DNA from: CAZIPZ01 sp964541075
GTDB taxonomy: Bacteria > Acidobacteriota > Terriglobia > 20CM-2-55-15
Direction of reading: 5' to 3'
Length of the DNA: 7,105 nucleotides
Assembly (NCBI GenBank): GCA_964541075.1
Contig: CAZIPZ010000200.1
Coordinates: forward strand, 1 to 7,105
Shown: one piece after another, positions 6,113 through 7,105 of the stretch
Layout: each line of letters opens with the position of its first letter
How positions within the stretch are numbered: the stretch's first letter is position 1
Made by a program: the position numbers and the translations under genes
Notes under the pieces: model-generated
The model's input: the letters and a program-made list of their open reading frames with translations, nothing else
What the model was told of the DNA's origin: nothing
The model's database searches: none

Positions 6113-6549
6113 TGCTTCGAACGCAAGTGACTATGGCAGCTTGGGCGCCAAGCGCGAGACGACTTCTCTTCTGGTGGAATCCACTTTGAGTGACGCTTGC
6201 CAAAGCCGCCCGACGGCTCTATTCGAAGCCGCAGACAACTTTGGAAACACGGCATTTTGCGGACGGACGCGCAGGGTCTTTCAGTTCCCGCGAACATACT
6301 CTGGTTTAGGCAAAGAAAAGACGTTTAAGGCGGCAACCCCGGTCGAATACCTGAAACTGCTGTTGGAATCTTGTCCGAGATAGAGTCGGGCGTCAGTTTT
6401 TTGACGTATGTTTGGCCGCTAGCCTGTGTCGCCGCGGATGGGAACGGTGCATCCGGAATAAGGTGTGTGCTGCTGGTTGGCCTATATGGAAATGGCCATC
6501 GGTAAGGCAGGGATGTAATGAGGAACGTTCGTCTAACGGACTTCTACCG
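6113..6549. other. 437-bp stretch without a supportable gene
   Basis: It separates the second PEP-CTERM gene from the acetyltransferase. A plus-strand open frame continues through its first part to TAG at 6381-6383. The frame ends in a tail containing GLGKEKTFKAATPVEYLKLL, which faintly recalls the C-terminus of DDE integrases, but it has no start or domain. Small inverted repeats (CGTCA-GTTTTT-TGACG near 6394; TGGCC...GGCCA near 6479-6500) are too weak to call terminators or operators. Confidence 0.4.
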
Positions 6550-7105
6550 TCATTGAACACGCGTTGACATTGTCCACTCCTCGGACAATCCGAAGGGCGG
6601 CGCATATTTCACTCTTCCCCGAAGACCCGCGAAAGGGCCAGGCGTCAATTCCAGCACCATGAAGGCTCCGGGAATACTCAATTTGAAGGGAATCTGAAAG
6701 TGCTCCCCGAGTGTCGACGAGAAACCAAATCGTGGATAGTAGGTTGGATGCCCCAATACGAACACCATCGACTCTCCCCGATCGCGACACTGTTGCAATG
6801 CCTGCTGCGTGAGTTCGGAGCCGATTCCATGTTTTTGAGAAGCAGGATCGACCATCAACGGCGCCAGCGCGACCGCCGCAACCTCGCGCCCGTCTGTAAC
6901 AAAGCACATCCGGCTCATCATAATATGCCCAACTACTGCGCACTCCCATTCCGCCACCAGCGAAATCAAAGCATAACCGTCGCGCCGAAGATCTCTCACC
7001 AACTGAACCGTTTCCTTTTCACTAGACGCGGACGCGATCAGAGCGTCGATGGCCTCAAAATCGGCGCTTGTTTCGGCATGGATAATCCACTCATGCGACA
7101 GGTTT
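6550..7105 (-). CDS. GNAT family N-acetyltransferase, YhbS-like (COG3153 type), 5'-partial
   Basis: The frame enters from the right edge (first full codon 7104-7102) and ends with TGA at 6552-6550, giving 184 residues. YhbS-type proteins are about 165-185 residues, and HEWIIHAETSADFEAIDAL is their typical opening, so only the first few residues should lie outside. Seen: the first strand and helix (1-40); SLVAEWECAVVGHIMMS (strands 2-3); the acetyl-CoA motif A, VDPASQKHGIGSELTQQAL, with Q-x-x-G-I-G near 90-95; and VLGHPTYYPRFGF near 116-128, a hallmark of this subgroup. It should transfer an acetyl group from acetyl-CoA to an amine in the cytoplasm; the acceptor is not known. Internal starts such as TTG 7002 would cut away the first part of the fold and are rejected. 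No operon partner is visible. Confidence 0.9.
   Translation of the reverse strand, partial: NLSHEWIIHAETSADFEAIDALIASASSEKETVQLVRDLRRDGYALISLVAEWECAVVGHIMMSRMCFVTDGREVAAVALAPLMVDPASQKHGIGSELTQQALQQCRDRGESMVFVLGHPTYYPRFGFSSTLGEHFQIPFKLSIPGAFMVLELTPGPFAGLRGRVKYAPPFGLSEEWTMSTRVQ

Noticed and set aside
5943..6383. 146-codon plus-strand frame
   Set aside because: Its first part is antisense to the signal-peptide region of the second PEP-CTERM gene; there is no ribosome-binding site or domain.
6533..6949. 138-codon minus-strand frame inside the acetyltransferase
   Set aside because: It is a shifted-frame shadow of the GNAT gene, whose own frame carries all conserved motifs.

Overview
The window reads like a piece of accessory chromosome from a Gram-negative soil or sediment bacterium. 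Two secreted proteins with C-terminal PEP-CTERM sorting signals imply an outer membrane, an exosortase system elsewhere in the genome and probably an exopolysaccharide-rich lifestyle. With an IorB-type molybdenum hydroxylase this combination fits Acidobacteriota (Solibacter/Bryobacter-like) or a similar lineage. That placement is inference; no marker gene is present.

Layout from left to right. Positions 1-1736 (+) hold the C-terminal three quarters or so of a molybdopterin-binding subunit of the isoquinoline 1-oxidoreductase (IorB)/xanthine dehydrogenase family. It runs off the left edge and is cut by one in-frame TAG at 951-953, with the same frame continuing normally to the real C-terminus. 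Convergent to it is a 90-residue charged, probably coiled-coil protein (1774-2046, -) with a good Shine-Dalgarno. Positions 2047-2775 hold no gene I can support. At 2776-3609 (-) lies the first PEP-CTERM protein. An IS1202-like (formerly 'ISNCY') insertion sequence follows at about 3682-5139. It is bounded by a perfect 16-bp target duplication and related inverted ends, but its transposase is dead: three frame breaks and loss of the first catalytic Asp. The second PEP-CTERM protein (5426-6085/6112, -) follows after a short gap. Then comes a 437-bp stretch without a recognisable gene, and finally a GNAT acetyltransferase of the YhbS type (6550 to the right edge, -) that probably lacks only its first few residues.

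The genes do not form one pathway. The two PEP-CTERM genes lie on the same strand. If the IS and one target copy are removed they would be about 330 bp apart, so they may once have been neighbours that the IS separated. The window is marked by decay and repeats: a nonsense codon in the molybdenum hydroxylase, an 8-bp tandem duplication in the transposase, a perfect 22-bp tandem repeat that duplicates one arm of a terminator-like hairpin, and a doubled right end of the IS. I see no new defence, RNA or mobile system. The IS, with dead transposase but intact termini and target duplication, is the most informative object.
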